A stretch of 40,419 nt of DNA from NCBI GenBank assembly GCA_018263575.1, contig JAANWX010000076.1:1-40419 (forward strand), read 5' to 3'. Source of the DNA: Chloroflexota bacterium. Lineage in GTDB: Bacteria; Chloroflexota; Anaerolineae; Anaerolineales; UBA11858. Below the pieces are notes generated by a model. It saw nothing but the letters and a program-made list of their open reading frames with translations, was not told the DNA's origin and made no database searches. How positions within the stretch are numbered: position 1 is the first letter of the stretch; every line of letters starts with the position of its first letter. A program made the position numbers and the translations under genes. Below, one piece after another: positions 24,541 to 34,242 of the stretch.

Positions 24541-24549
24541 TGCTATAAT
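24541..24549 (+). promoter_or_regulatory. Extended -10 promoter for the mutase gene
   Basis: TGCTATAAT is a perfect extended -10 box just after a terminator T-run and 90 bp before the ATG at 24639. No good -35 is visible, as expected for extended -10 promoters. Confidence 0.65.
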
Positions 24550-24638
24550 CTTGGCGGTGCTCGTGGAGGTGAAAGTCACCTCCGCGTCTCTCCGCTTTCT
24601 ATTTGTCCCAACCCACAACGCTTTCGAAGGAGACAGAA

Positions 24639-26318
<1,680 letters not shown>

Positions 26319-26379
26319 TGCCTGTATCTCTGATACCCTGATTCCTGTTCCCCTGATTTACTGATCAACTGGAAAAGCC

Positions 26380-26601
26380 ATGACTAAATATACCCCACTT
26401 GAAGAATTGTCTTACGAAGAAGCCACGGCAGAGCTAGAAGACATCGTCGCTGAGCTAGAGTCTAGTGAACGCACGCTGAAAGAGACCTTGGCGCTTTTCG
26501 AACGTGGCCAAGCCTTGGCTATGTATTGCACCGACCTATTAGATGAGGCTGATTTAAAGGTAGAGAATATCATGGAAGAAGTGGGTGAAGACCTTGCCTG
26601 A
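26380..26601 (+). CDS. xseB: Exodeoxyribonuclease VII small subunit
   Basis: A 73-residue acidic helical protein. LSYEEATAELEDIVAELESS and TLKETLALFERGQALAMYC are the family signature. With XseA it degrades single-stranded DNA. The large subunit gene is not adjacent. Its 3' end overlaps the next gene by 17 bp in another frame, pointing to coupled translation. Confidence 0.92.
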   Translation: MTKYTPLEELSYEEATAELEDIVAELESSERTLKETLALFERGQALAMYCTDLLDEADLKVENIMEEVGEDLA

Positions 26602-27043
26602 CGTAATTTCTTTCAACCCTGTTTTGTTAGCAGCCTTATTAAGTTGGTTTTTAGCACAGGCTGTTAAGATACCCATTAATTATTCTGACACCGGTGAGTG
26701 GAAATGGGTTTTGTTTTTTCACTCAGGGGGGATGCCAAGCTCTCACTCCGCTATGGTTAGTTCGACCGCTTACGCCGTTGGTCTGTTCAATGGATTTGAT
26801 ACGCCGTTATTCGCATTGGCGGCCGTGATAGCCTTAATTGTCATTCATGATGCCACGGGCGTTCGTCGGGAAGCGGGCAAGCAGGCCGCGGTCTTGAACT
26901 CTATCCTCGAGGATTTGGCACGGGGAAAATTTGCCGGCCAGCAGAGATTACGGGAGATGGTGGGTCACACGCCCATAGAAGCCTTCAGCGGCCTATTTTT
27001 GGGGTTGATTGTGGCGCAGATCATTTGGTTTTTGCTAAAGTGA
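26585..27043 (+). CDS. Divergent PAP2 family (DUF212/YuiD) membrane protein
   Basis: A 152-residue membrane protein with hydrophobic segments at about residues 8-27, 67-90 and 132-150. The phosphatase-like motif SGGMPSSHSAMVSS and the distal HDATGVRREAGKQA (with GHTPIE near 120) are signatures of the divergent PAP2 family. Its physiological substrate is unknown. The start is GTG at 26585 inside xseB, or TTG at 26594. Confidence 0.88.
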   Translation: MKTLPDVISFNPVLLAALLSWFLAQAVKIPINYSDTGEWKWVLFFHSGGMPSSHSAMVSSTAYAVGLFNGFDTPLFALAAVIALIVIHDATGVRREAGKQAAVLNSILEDLARGKFAGQQRLREMVGHTPIEAFSGLFLGLIVAQIIWFLLK

Positions 27044-27093
27044 AACGTGATGAGTGATGCGTGTTGCGTAAATTCACACCCCCCAGGTTTGCC

Positions 27094-27603
27094 TTACCCT
27101 TCATTTCCTAGTAAAACCCGTTCAGGACCGCCACGGTCAATTTCCCAGGGATAGATTATGTAAGCGTCTGTGATGGCACCGTAGTAGTCAGGCTCGCATT
27201 TTAATAAGTTGCGGTAAGGATTGAAATGGAGAACACAAGTATAGGCCGCTCCTCCTGAGGCATCCACCCTTTTTTGAACCGCTCTTGTTGTGCGTCCCGC
27301 CCCCCAAGCATTATTGACCACGAGAACGTTTTGTCCCTCTAATTGCTCTTGCTCGGGGAAGTATAGAATATTGGGCCATGAAAAGAGTTTTGATGTGTCT
27401 TCATCCGATGTTGGGAGAAACTCCACCTGAGCGGTGAGTATGTTTTCTAACCCCATCGCTGAGGCCAGGAGTCCGCTGGGAACAAGTCCGCTGGGCGAGA
27501 CGGCGATAATGAGGTCGAACTCAGTCTCCAATTGGGGGAGCAAATGGGAAACTAGTCTTTCTACTTCTTCCCAAGAGGCAATTTCTTGTCGGTTTTCTTG
27601 CAT
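27094..27603 (-). CDS. Phosphoribosyltransferase-like protein with altered PRPP loop
   Basis: A 169-residue protein. The ATG at 27603 has AGGAG eight bases upstream. The fold is suggested by FDLIIAVSPSGLVPSGLLAS (residues about 30-49) and by VLVVNNAWGAGRTT (about 93-106) at the position of the PRPP loop. In active type I enzymes this loop usually reads VVDDxxxTGxT; here the two acidic residues are Asn-Asn and Thr is replaced by Ala. It may bind a nucleotide as a sensor or catalyse a divergent reaction. It stands alone on the minus strand. Confidence 0.7.
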   Translation of the reverse strand: MQENRQEIASWEEVERLVSHLLPQLETEFDLIIAVSPSGLVPSGLLASAMGLENILTAQVEFLPTSDEDTSKLFSWPNILYFPEQEQLEGQNVLVVNNAWGAGRTTRAVQKRVDASGGAAYTCVLHFNPYRNLLKCEPDYYGAITDAYIIYPWEIDRGGPERVLLGNEG

Positions 27604-27645
27604 GTGATGCACTCCTGTTCTTAACTACATTTTTATAAACTTCTA

Positions 27646-27893
27646 GGCATCTTCTCAAAAAACAGGGGAAATGTAGCCGAGATTTCTATATCTCGCTTCC
27701 ACGGGGTCACGTTATGCGCCTGACCACAGGCCCGCCCGGCGCGGCGTAGAAACCCTGGCTGCAAATCTGTTTCCCCTCAATACCCCGGGGAAATGTAGGT
27801 CGAAATGGTAATTTCGGTACAAAGTTGCACTTTGCCTAGGCGAGTTGGCAACTCGTCCTACATCATCATCCCCCGATTTTAAGGGAAGACATA
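27646..27893. repeat. Composite palindromic element: decayed family A plus mosaic module
   Basis: The left end resembles a family A terminus (CATCTTCTCAAAAAACAGGGG). A mosaic module with GTAGCCGAGATT, GGGGTCACGTTATGCGCC and GGCGCGGCGTAGAAACCC (27673-27763) follows; the same words occur at 24166-24303. A second part (27794-27862) is a family A core in reverse orientation: its arms CGAAATggtaATTTCG, CAAAGTtgcACTTTG and GGCGAGTTggcAACTCGTC lie inside TGTAGG/CCTACA. No gene is visible between 27604 and 27929. Confidence 0.7.
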
Positions 27894-27929
27894 CTTCCAC
27901 GTACTGATACATTCATTATAGCAACAAAC

Positions 27930-28157
27930 TCAACTTTCAGGGATTTCTTGAGCCGCTTTTTCCAGGATATGGAAGCCAATGTTAATAAGGTCTTCAACCT
28001 GAGCGGGGGAAGCGTTTTTCTCACCCATTGCCTTGGACAGAGAAGCTCGTATGCCGCTTGCTCTATGCGCCCAACTTGAGTCAGATGAAATCCTTTCCAA
28101 GCGGTGAAGGAGGGAGCGGGCTAATCTTCTTTGCTTGGGGGGGATTGTAGTTGTCAT
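27930..28157 (-). CDS. Small helical protein of unknown function
   Basis: A 75-residue protein from the ATG at 28157 (MTTTIPPKQRRLARSLLHRL ... LEKAAQEIPES). An earlier in-frame ATG at 28187 would lie inside the end of a repeat element. The N-terminal half is basic and the C-terminal half helical. I recognise no domain, and the ribosome site is weak. It is a plausible but unconfirmed gene. Confidence 0.45.
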   Translation of the reverse strand: MTTTIPPKQRRLARSLLHRLERISSDSSWAHRASGIRASLSKAMGEKNASPAQVEDLINIGFHILEKAAQEIPES

Positions 28158-28180
28158 TATCTGTTTTTTGAAATTTAAAG

Positions 28181-28370
28181 GTATCATCTCAATAATCTGG
28201 GGAAGAAACTAGGTTTCGCCGCGCCGCTTACAGAGAAACCTGGTTTATCTCCCCAATTTTTTGATTAGTTTGATAATGTTAGATTCAAGGGTAGTAGCCC
28301 AATCATATTAGGCGATTGGCATTTGGCTAATGGCTTCTCCGCCAACACGGTTGGCTCGCTACCCAAGAAT
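28181..28370. repeat. Decayed family A end with other palindromic modules
   Basis: GTATCATCTCAA (28181-28192) matches the family A terminus. It is followed by GGGGAAGAAACTAGGTTT and an inverted AAACCTGGTTTATCTCCCC (28230-28250). The block GGGTAGTAGCCC ... GTTGGCTCGCTACCC (28291-28366) is a second palindrome sharing words with 8095-8262. From 28370 to 28530 I see no gene, only AT-rich DNA. Confidence 0.6.
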
Positions 28371-28532
28371 ATTGAAATGTAACATAGTCAAGTTAGATAC
28401 AGTTTAGGTATATTCATCTTATTTTACCAGAATTGGGAAGAGTTTTACCACAAAGGCGCGAGGTTCACAAAAAAGCCCTTTCCCCTGCTTTCTGACTACA
28501 ACTTAACTGATTATTTACGCTTGCGCCCATGG

Positions 28533-28538
28533 TATAAT
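28533..28538 (+). promoter_or_regulatory. -10 box of the methyltransferase gene
   Basis: TATAAT lies 45 bp before the methyltransferase ATG (28584). TG occurs just upstream (ATGGTATAAT), which fits an extended -10 element. A -35 is not clear. Confidence 0.55.
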
Positions 28539-28583
28539 TCCGCGTGTAGGTTCCCTTATCAGAGAAGGATTATGTAGCCAAGT

Positions 28584-29453
28584 ATGAGCTTAAAAAAGTC
28601 CCCCTCCACCCCAGAAGAAGTGGCGAAAACCCGGCGTCTTATTCGTCAGGGTTGGGATGAGGTCGCGGCGGAATATGCCAAAGACCGCTTGGGTGTCTTT
28701 GATGCCTTTGCTGGGCGTTTATTGGATTTGCTCCAACCCTCGCGCGGAGAGGTTTTGTTGGATGTGGGGTGCGGCGCGGGTTTGGTGGCGCTCAAGTCAG
28801 CCGCGTGGGTTGGGGATAGTGGACGGGTGGTGGGATGTGATATTTCTCCCGCTATGGTGTCTTGGGCGAAGCGGAAAGCCAGGGAACAAGAGGTTACCAA
28901 TGCGACCTTCCAACAAATGGATGCGGAAGATTTGGATTTTCCTGAGAATGTTTTTGATACTGTCACTTGTGCTTTCTCTCTCTTCCAATTTCCTAATATG
29001 GATAAAGCGCTGGCCGAGATGCGGCGCGTTCTCAAGCCGGGTGGAAGGTTGGGCCTTTCCAATTGGGGGCCGGGTTATTTTTCTCCCATTGGCGCCTTGC
29101 AGCGCGATTTGTTTCGGGAGTTTGACCTGAAACCGTTGTTGACCAATCCTATTGTTTTTAGAGCCGATAATTTGCGGAAGTTGCTAGAAGAAGCTGGTTT
29201 TAGGGATATAGAAGTGATTGCTGAAGAAGAGGAAGTTTGGGCTGAAAATCCCGCTCAGGTTTGGGCTTTTAATTTGGATATGGGCCCGTTCCCCGTGATG
29301 CTGCGAAGGCAATTATCCCCGGAGCAGCAAGCTGAATTAATGCAAAACTTTTTAGACATCTTACAAGGATTAATGACAGAGAAAGGCATCAAGTGTGTTT
29401 TTCATCCCCTGTATGCTTTTGCTGAGAAGGAAGGAAAATTCGCAAGGCCTTGA
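28584..29453 (+). CDS. Class I SAM-dependent methyltransferase (UbiE/MenG-like)
   Basis: A 289-residue methyltransferase. Motif I LLDVGCGAGLVALKSA (about residues 57-72) binds S-adenosylmethionine. GRVVGCDISPAMVSWAKRKA is motif II. DTVTCAFSLFQFPNMDKAL and RRVLKPGGRLGLSNWG are the post-motifs of the UbiE-like group. Substrate cannot be assigned; quinone, sterol-like or arsenite methylation are all possible for this group. The gene is monocistronic, with a TATAAT upstream. Confidence 0.87.
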   Translation: MSLKKSPSTPEEVAKTRRLIRQGWDEVAAEYAKDRLGVFDAFAGRLLDLLQPSRGEVLLDVGCGAGLVALKSAAWVGDSGRVVGCDISPAMVSWAKRKAREQEVTNATFQQMDAEDLDFPENVFDTVTCAFSLFQFPNMDKALAEMRRVLKPGGRLGLSNWGPGYFSPIGALQRDLFREFDLKPLLTNPIVFRADNLRKLLEEAGFRDIEVIAEEEEVWAENPAQVWAFNLDMGPFPVMLRRQLSPEQQAELMQNFLDILQGLMTEKGIKCVFHPLYAFAEKEGKFARP

Positions 29454-29490
29454 AACTTTGTTCTAGTACATCAGTATGTCAGTATATCGG

Positions 29491-29573
29491 TACATCAGGT
29501 ATCAGTACATCAGGTATCAGTACATCAGGTATCAGTACATCAGGCATCAGTGCATCAGGTATTAGTACATCAG
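29491..29573 (+). repeat. 15-bp tandem repeat, about 5.5 units
   Basis: TACATCAGGTATCAG is repeated three times exactly (29491-29535), then twice with one or two changes (29536-29565) and once partially (to 29573). Degenerate forms extend left to 29466. The right edge adjoins the family B insertion, and its target duplication starts one base before the last partial unit ends. Confidence 0.88.
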
Positions 29574-29581
29574 TAGCCAGT

Positions 29582-29886
29582 CAATGTCATTAAGATGTAT
29601 CATCTCAAAAAACAGGGTTTGATGTAGAGCGATTTGGTAAATCGCCACTAGCCTATGGGCTGTACACCGTAAGGCAAAATATCATTTTGCACCGAAATTA
29701 CCATTTCGACCTACATTTCCCCAGAATATTGAGAAGTTACATTAAGATAAGGATTCAGCGTCAGAAGTGCCCGGCACTTTTAGATTTAATTCTCAGTAGA
29801 AAAAGCTTATGCAAGCACTGAAACCAATTTCTTGAGCTGTTCATGGAAGTGCCGGGCACTTTGCGTTTGCTAACTAAATGACATTG
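29582..29886. mobile_element. Family B MITE-like element, copy 2, interrupted by a family A element
   Basis: The left end is CAATGTCATTAAG (29582-29594) and the right end ATGACATTG (ending 29886). Perfect 10-bp direct repeats AGTAGCCAGT flank it at 29572-29581 and 29887-29896, proving insertion. After removal of the 144-bp A element and one 8-bp duplication, 153 bp remain, aligning with copy 1 (152 bp) in reverse. Both internal AAGTGCC(C/G)GGCACTT palindromes are kept. Confidence 0.92.
29597..29740. mobile_element. Family A MITE-like element, copy nested in family B
   Basis: A 144-bp element from GTATCATCTCAA to TTGAGAAGTTAC. It is flanked by perfect 8-bp duplications ATTAAGAT at 29589-29596 and 29741-29748; joining them restores the family B sequence exactly. 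The core has arms GCGATTTggtAAATCGC, GCAAAATatcATTTTGC and CGAAATtaccATTTCG inside TGTAG/CTACA. An extra GCCTATGGGCTGTACACCG module is inserted between arms 1 and 2. No coding capacity. Confidence 0.92.
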
Positions 29887-29977
29887 AGTAGCCAGTGTAC
29901 CAAACACCAATATACCAGCATACCAATTTACCAACTTACCAACTTACCAACCTACCATTCTCACCAAGGAGAAAATT

Positions 29978-31192
29978 ATGGAATTCCGATTGAGCGCAGA
30001 ACAAAAATTATTCAAGCAGATGGTTCGTGAGTATTGTGAGGCCAATATTGAGCCGCGCGTAAAGGAGATTACCGGAGAAGGAAGGATCCCGGATGAAATT
30101 CTTCACGGATTGGCCGATTTAGGCATTTTTGGGATTATGATTCCTGAGGAATATGGCGGCTCGGCCCCTGTGGGCGAAGAGATGAGTTATGCCAACATTG
30201 CCATTCATGAGATTGCCCGCGCAGATATGAGCATGTCTATCCCTGTGTATGTTTTGTTGTGCCTGGGATGGGGCTTTTTGATTTCTAAGTATGGAACAGA
30301 TGAGCTGAAGGATGAAGTTTTGGCCAAGGTCGCGGCGGGTGATTATTTTGTGGGCATCAACACCACCGAACCGGGCGGCGGCTCGGATGTGGCCAATATT
30401 AAAACTACGGGCGAGTATAAAGATGGTAATTTCATCATCAACGGTGAAAAAACCTACATCAGCGGCGTGACAGAAGTTATGGAACACCGCGAAGGCGGGC
30501 ACATAACCCTCGTCCGCACCGACCCCGACGCGGGACACAAAGGCTTTACATTCCTCCACATCCCCGGCGATTTGCCTGGCATTACGCCCGTCATTTTAGA
30601 AGACATTGGCCGCCATGGGCTTTCCACGGGAGGGTTTGTGTACAAGGATGTGAAGGTGCCGGAGAAGTATGTCTTGGGTGAAGTTGACCGGGGTTTTTAC
30701 CTGAATATGGAAGGCTTTAGCATGGCGCGTATCCTGGTTTCGTCCGCTTGTGTGGGTATGGCCGAGAAGGCTTTAGAGATCTCTCGCGATTATGTGAAGG
30801 AGCGTGAACTTTTTGGAAGGCCGATTGCTAAGTTCGAGGGTATTTCCTTTGAGATTGCTGAGGACCATGCTAAGCTGGAGCAGTTAAAGCTTTATCTCCA
30901 ATATGCGGCTTGGGCGGCTGATAAGATTTATACCGAAGAAGACTTTATGTCGCACCGTGAGTTGAGCCGCATTGTGTCCATTTGTAAGATGGAAGCGCCC
31001 ATGATTGCCGAAGAAATTGCCCGGCACGCTATGATGCAGCTTGGCGCCTTCAGCTACACCAAGGAATGCAAGTTGGGCGAGGCTCTTAAAGGCGTTATGT
31101 CTTATGTGGTTGGCGCAGAAGGCGGCCACAACATTCAAAAACTTATCATTGCTCGTGAGTTCATCGGCGACGTCGCCGTGCCGTACCGGTAG
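29978..31192 (+). CDS. Acyl-CoA dehydrogenase
   Basis: A 404-residue flavoenzyme that introduces a double bond into acyl-CoA and passes electrons to electron-transfer flavoprotein. Visible landmarks are INTTEPGGGSDVANIKT (FAD/substrate loop), ARILVSSACVGMAEKALEIS, and RELFGRPIAKFEGISFEIAE. The likely catalytic Glu381 lies in VVGAEGGHNIQKLIIAREFIG. The ATG at 29978 follows AAGGAG. It heads a co-directional group with fixC, fixX, etfB and etfA, so its electrons probably go to the EtfAB and FixCX proteins encoded downstream. Chain-length preference is not predictable. Confidence 0.93.
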   Translation: MEFRLSAEQKLFKQMVREYCEANIEPRVKEITGEGRIPDEILHGLADLGIFGIMIPEEYGGSAPVGEEMSYANIAIHEIARADMSMSIPVYVLLCLGWGFLISKYGTDELKDEVLAKVAAGDYFVGINTTEPGGGSDVANIKTTGEYKDGNFIINGEKTYISGVTEVMEHREGGHITLVRTDPDAGHKGFTFLHIPGDLPGITPVILEDIGRHGLSTGGFVYKDVKVPEKYVLGEVDRGFYLNMEGFSMARILVSSACVGMAEKALEISRDYVKERELFGRPIAKFEGISFEIAEDHAKLEQLKLYLQYAAWAADKIYTEEDFMSHRELSRIVSICKMEAPMIAEEIARHAMMQLGAFSYTKECKLGEALKGVMSYVVGAEGGHNIQKLIIAREFIGDVAVPYR

Positions 31193-31290
31193 AGACAGGA
31201 AACCAGGTATCAGGAATCAGGGAATCAGGAGATTGGGCAGTAAATACTGATTTCCTGTTCTCCTGTTCCCTGATTCCAGTAGGAGAATTC

Positions 31291-32583
31291 ATGGAAAAAG
31301 TTGAAGTCATTGTTGTAGGCGCTGGGCTGGCCGGGTTATCCACGGCTATGGTTTTGGCCAAGGCCGGCATTGAGGTCATGGTCGTTGAGCGCGGGGATTA
31401 CCCGGGCGCCAAGAATGTCACCGGGGGACGCCTTTACCTTGGCCCGGTGGGAAAGTATCTTCCCGATTGGTGGGATGATGCCCCCTTCGAGCGTCAAGTT
31501 GTCAAGGAACGTTTGAGCATGCTCGCCCCGGAATCGGCCATCACCGTGGAGTTGAGCAGCGAGCGTTTTAAAGACACGCCGCATCCTAGCTATACGGTCT
31601 TGCGCTCTACCTTCGACCGTTGGTTTGCCGACCAGGTCACTGAGCAGGGCGCGTTCATCATTCCCGGTTATCAGGTAGATGACCTGGTGATAGAGGATGA
31701 TTGTGTGAAAGGTATTGTTGCCGCGGGGGATACCATTCACGCCGATGTGGTGGTAGCCGCTGATGGCGTGCTCTCATTTTTGGCTGAAAAGGCTGGCCTG
31801 CGTGAAAAACGTTCCCCGAAGGATTATGCCCTTGGCGTTAAAGAAATTGTTGAGTTGCCCGCCGAAGCTATTCAAGAACGCTTTGGTCTGGGTGAGAATG
31901 AGGGCGCGGCCCAATTATTCTTTGGCTCCCTGACCGAGGGGATGCTGGGAGGTGGATTCCTCTACACCAACCGCGCCAGTCTCTCGCTGGGGATGGTGGT
32001 TGGCATCCACGACCTGGAAGAAAAAGACCCGCCCCGCAGTCCCCACGACTTGCTGGAAGCCTTCAAATCCCGCCCTGAGATTGAACCGCTCATAGCTGGG
32101 GGAGAATCGGTTGAGTATTCGGCCCATGTCCTCCCTGAGGGGGGCTATGACGCGCTCCCGGAGCGGCTGGTCACCGACGGCATGCTCCTGGTGGGCGACG
32201 CGGCGGGATTCGCCCTGAACATGGGCGTCACCGTGCGAGGCATGGATTTTGCGATCGCCTCCGGTGTACTGGCTGGAGAAACCATCCGCATTGCCCGCGC
32301 CCAGCGTGATTTTTCCGCTGAAACGTTAGCAGGTTATGAAAGAGAACTCAAAAGTAGTTTTGTTTGGCAAGATATAGAGACCTTCCGGCATATGCCTACT
32401 TTCTTGAGCAATCCCCGTCTCTTCGAAGATTTTCCCTCAGCGGTGAGCGATTTATTCCAAGGCGTCATGGCGGTTGGCACGGAGCCAAAAGAACGTTTTA
32501 TGAAAACCGTTTTCCAATCCGTGCGTCAGAATTTTTTGAGCATGGATGTTATAAAAGACCTGTTTGGGATGAGGAAACTGTAG
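31291..32583 (+). CDS. fixC: FixC-type flavoprotein (Etf:quinone oxidoreductase homologue)
   Basis: A 430-residue FAD protein. VEVIVVGAGLAGLSTAMVLA is the dinucleotide-binding motif. YPGAKNVTGGRLY and LLVGDAAGFALNMGVTVRGM are conserved in FixC and ETF-QO. FixC moves electrons between EtfAB (FixAB) and quinone, in a complex with FixX. The 98-bp gap from the dehydrogenase gene is made of short-word repeats forming an imperfect hairpin. The ATG at 31291 has AGGAG eight bases upstream. The gene is part of the acyl-CoA dehydrogenase-fixC-fixX-etfBA group. Confidence 0.92.
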   Translation: MEKVEVIVVGAGLAGLSTAMVLAKAGIEVMVVERGDYPGAKNVTGGRLYLGPVGKYLPDWWDDAPFERQVVKERLSMLAPESAITVELSSERFKDTPHPSYTVLRSTFDRWFADQVTEQGAFIIPGYQVDDLVIEDDCVKGIVAAGDTIHADVVVAADGVLSFLAEKAGLREKRSPKDYALGVKEIVELPAEAIQERFGLGENEGAAQLFFGSLTEGMLGGGFLYTNRASLSLGMVVGIHDLEEKDPPRSPHDLLEAFKSRPEIEPLIAGGESVEYSAHVLPEGGYDALPERLVTDGMLLVGDAAGFALNMGVTVRGMDFAIASGVLAGETIRIARAQRDFSAETLAGYERELKSSFVWQDIETFRHMPTFLSNPRLFEDFPSAVSDLFQGVMAVGTEPKERFMKTVFQSVRQNFLSMDVIKDLFGMRKL

Positions 32584-32600
32584 TGAGTGAGAATCTGTTT

Positions 32601-32819
32601 AGCCGGAGCCTGAGCTTGTCCTAGCCGGAGCCTGAGCTTGTCTTCGCCGGAACCTGAGCTTGTCTTCGCCGGAGCCTGAGCTTGTCTTAGCCGGAGCCTC
32701 TTGTCTTAGCCGGAGCCTGAGCTTGTCTTAGCCGGAGCCTCTTGTCTTAGCCGGGGCCTGAACTTGTCTTAGCCGGAGCCTGAGCTTGTCGAAGGCGTAG
32801 GCGGGTTTCGACAAGCTCA
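32601..32819 (+). repeat. Tandem 22-bp repeat between fixC and fixX, ending in a hairpin
   Basis: Nine units of the type AGCCGGAGCCTGAGCTTG+TCTT run from 32601 to about 32790. Two units share the same 3-bp deletion (CCTCTTG). The last unit leads into TGAGCTTGTCGAA (32781-32793), inverted at 32807-32819. The array makes most of the 338-bp fixC-fixX spacer, unusual inside what should be one operon. Confidence 0.9.
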
Positions 32820-32921
32820 ACCCTCGAGGTCTGAGTGGTAACAGGTGAAACGATAGATTGAGTCGATTACTACCTTGATCAATTAATTTATAAATAACCC
32901 TGAATATTAGGGAAGGACATT

Positions 32922-33200
32922 ATGACAACCATCGAAACCAAACTGGGTTGGGACGTTTTCAAACTTGGTGCGGAAGCGCACATCATCATTGACCAGGAAG
33001 TTTGTCAATCAGTGTGTCAAATGCGCCCCTGCTTGCACGTTTGCCCAGCCGATTTATACACATTGAACGACCAAGAGGAAGTCCAAGTGGATTACGAAGG
33101 CTGCCTGGAATGCGGGACTTGTCTCATCTCTTGTCCCCACAACGCCCTCACCTGGCACTACCCCGGCGGAGGATCGGGCGTGCAGTATCGGTTTGGGTGA
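32922..33200 (+). CDS. fixX: FixX-type ferredoxin-like protein
   Basis: A 92-residue Fe-S protein. HIIIDQEVCQ starts the FixX domain. CQSVCQMRPCLHVCPADLY and CLECGTCLISCPHNAL carry eight Cys residues for iron-sulfur clusters. FixX partners FixC and accepts or donates electrons at the membrane. The ATG at 32922 follows GGGAAGGA. It lies between fixC and etfB as in classical fix clusters, though with long repeat-filled spacers. Confidence 0.92.
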   Translation: MTTIETKLGWDVFKLGAEAHIIIDQEVCQSVCQMRPCLHVCPADLYTLNDQEEVQVDYEGCLECGTCLISCPHNALTWHYPGGGSGVQYRFG

Positions 33201-33354
33201 GCCGGTATAATGGGGATTGGTATATTGGGAAGTTGGTATACTGGGACACTGGTGAAAAACGAATCCAACTCCCCTGCACCCATGCTCCTTCTCTCCCTTC
33301 ACCTCGTCACTAATCACTCGTCACCAGTCACTTATCACCTCGTCTCGACTACTC

Positions 33355-33425
33355 AGACCACTTCGACCACTTCAACCATTTCGACCAATTCGACCAATTC
33401 AACCACTTAGACCACTTAGACCACT
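33355..33425 (+). repeat. 9-bp degenerate tandem repeat before etfB
   Basis: Units of the form GACCACTTC / AACCAATTC / GACCACTTA repeat about eight times up to 13 bases before the etfB start. The sense strand is strikingly poor in G. The remaining fixX-etfB spacer (33201-33354) is C-poor at its left and G-poor at its right. Confidence 0.85.
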
Positions 33426-33438
33426 AACTGGAGACCAC

Positions 33439-34242
33439 ATGAACATAATCGTCTGCATGAAGCAGGTCGTTGACCTGGAACAAATTCGCATCAAAACCCA
33501 AACCCGGGAACCCGTCATGGAGGGTTTGCCGGTCATGTTTGGAGACTTTGATAAATGTGCCCTCGAAGAAGCCGTTCGCCTCAAAGAAGAGCATGGCGGC
33601 AAAGTGACCGCTGTGGCCGCTGGCTCCGCTAAACTCAAGGACACCATCAAAGAAGCCCTGGCCATTGGCGCCGACGAAGCCATCATCCTCACCGATGAGG
33701 CCTACCAAGGCTCTGACACCATGGGCTCCGCTCGCCTGTTGGCCCAAGTCATTCAAAAAATTGGCGACTACGACCTCATCCTCATGGGAGATGGCTCGGC
33801 CGATGACTACTCCGGCGAGGTGCCCCCCCGCGTGGCCGAGATACTCGACCTCCCCCAGGCTGGCTTTGCCCGCGAAATCAAAGTGGTGGATGACGCCCTC
33901 CACGTCACCCGCGACCTAGAAGCCGCCCACGAGACCATCGCGTTGGAACTCCCCGCCCTGGTCAGCGTCAGCACCGAAATCAACACCCCCCCCCTCCCCG
34001 CCCTGACCGACATCCTCAAAGCGGGACGCAAACCCCTGCACACCTGGGCGCCCGACGAAGTGGGCGTGCCCGACAAGGCGGGCCTAGACCCCGCTCAAAT
34101 TGGCACAAACGCCTCCGTGGTGGAGGTTCTGAGCAACCTGGCCCCCGTGCAAGACCGCAAGGAAATCATTTTCGAAGACGTCGAAGAGGGCCTGGCAGAA
34201 ATTACCAAAGCCCTAGAGAGCGAAGGAGTGCTAGAGCAATGA
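33439..34242 (+). CDS. etfB: Electron transfer flavoprotein beta subunit (FixA-like)
   Basis: A 267-residue EtfB. MNIIVCMKQVVDLEQIRI starts the family fold. FDKCALEEAVRLKEEHGG and the DLILMGDGSADDYSGEVPPR segment bind AMP or FAD depending on subfamily. It carries electrons from acyl-CoA dehydrogenases. The ATG at 33439 follows CTGGAGA. It overlaps etfA by 4 bases (ATGA), which implies coupled translation. Whether it belongs to the bifurcating group cannot be told by eye. Confidence 0.92.
   Translation: MNIIVCMKQVVDLEQIRIKTQTREPVMEGLPVMFGDFDKCALEEAVRLKEEHGGKVTAVAAGSAKLKDTIKEALAIGADEAIILTDEAYQGSDTMGSARLLAQVIQKIGDYDLILMGDGSADDYSGEVPPRVAEILDLPQAGFAREIKVVDDALHVTRDLEAAHETIALELPALVSVSTEINTPPLPALTDILKAGRKPLHTWAPDEVGVPDKAGLDPAQIGTNASVVEVLSNLAPVQDRKEIIFEDVEEGLAEITKALESEGVLEQ

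Larger units (their letters stand above)
24063..24638. repeat. Repeat-rich spacer with terminator
   Basis: It contains a lone family B end (CAATGTCGTTAAG, 24072-24084) and a mosaic palindrome at about 24166-24303. The palindrome has modules GTAGTCGAGATT ... AAACCCCGGCTACA, a GGGGTCACGTTGTGCGCC word also found near 27.7 kb, and a GGTGTACAGCCC module also present inside the 29.6 kb element. The right part holds the terminator and promoter listed separately. No gene is seen. Confidence 0.6.

Noticed and set aside
32601-32819. CRISPR array
   Set aside because: The 22-bp units abut directly with no unique spacers; the same is true of the 15-bp repeat at 29491-29573. No cas gene is visible.
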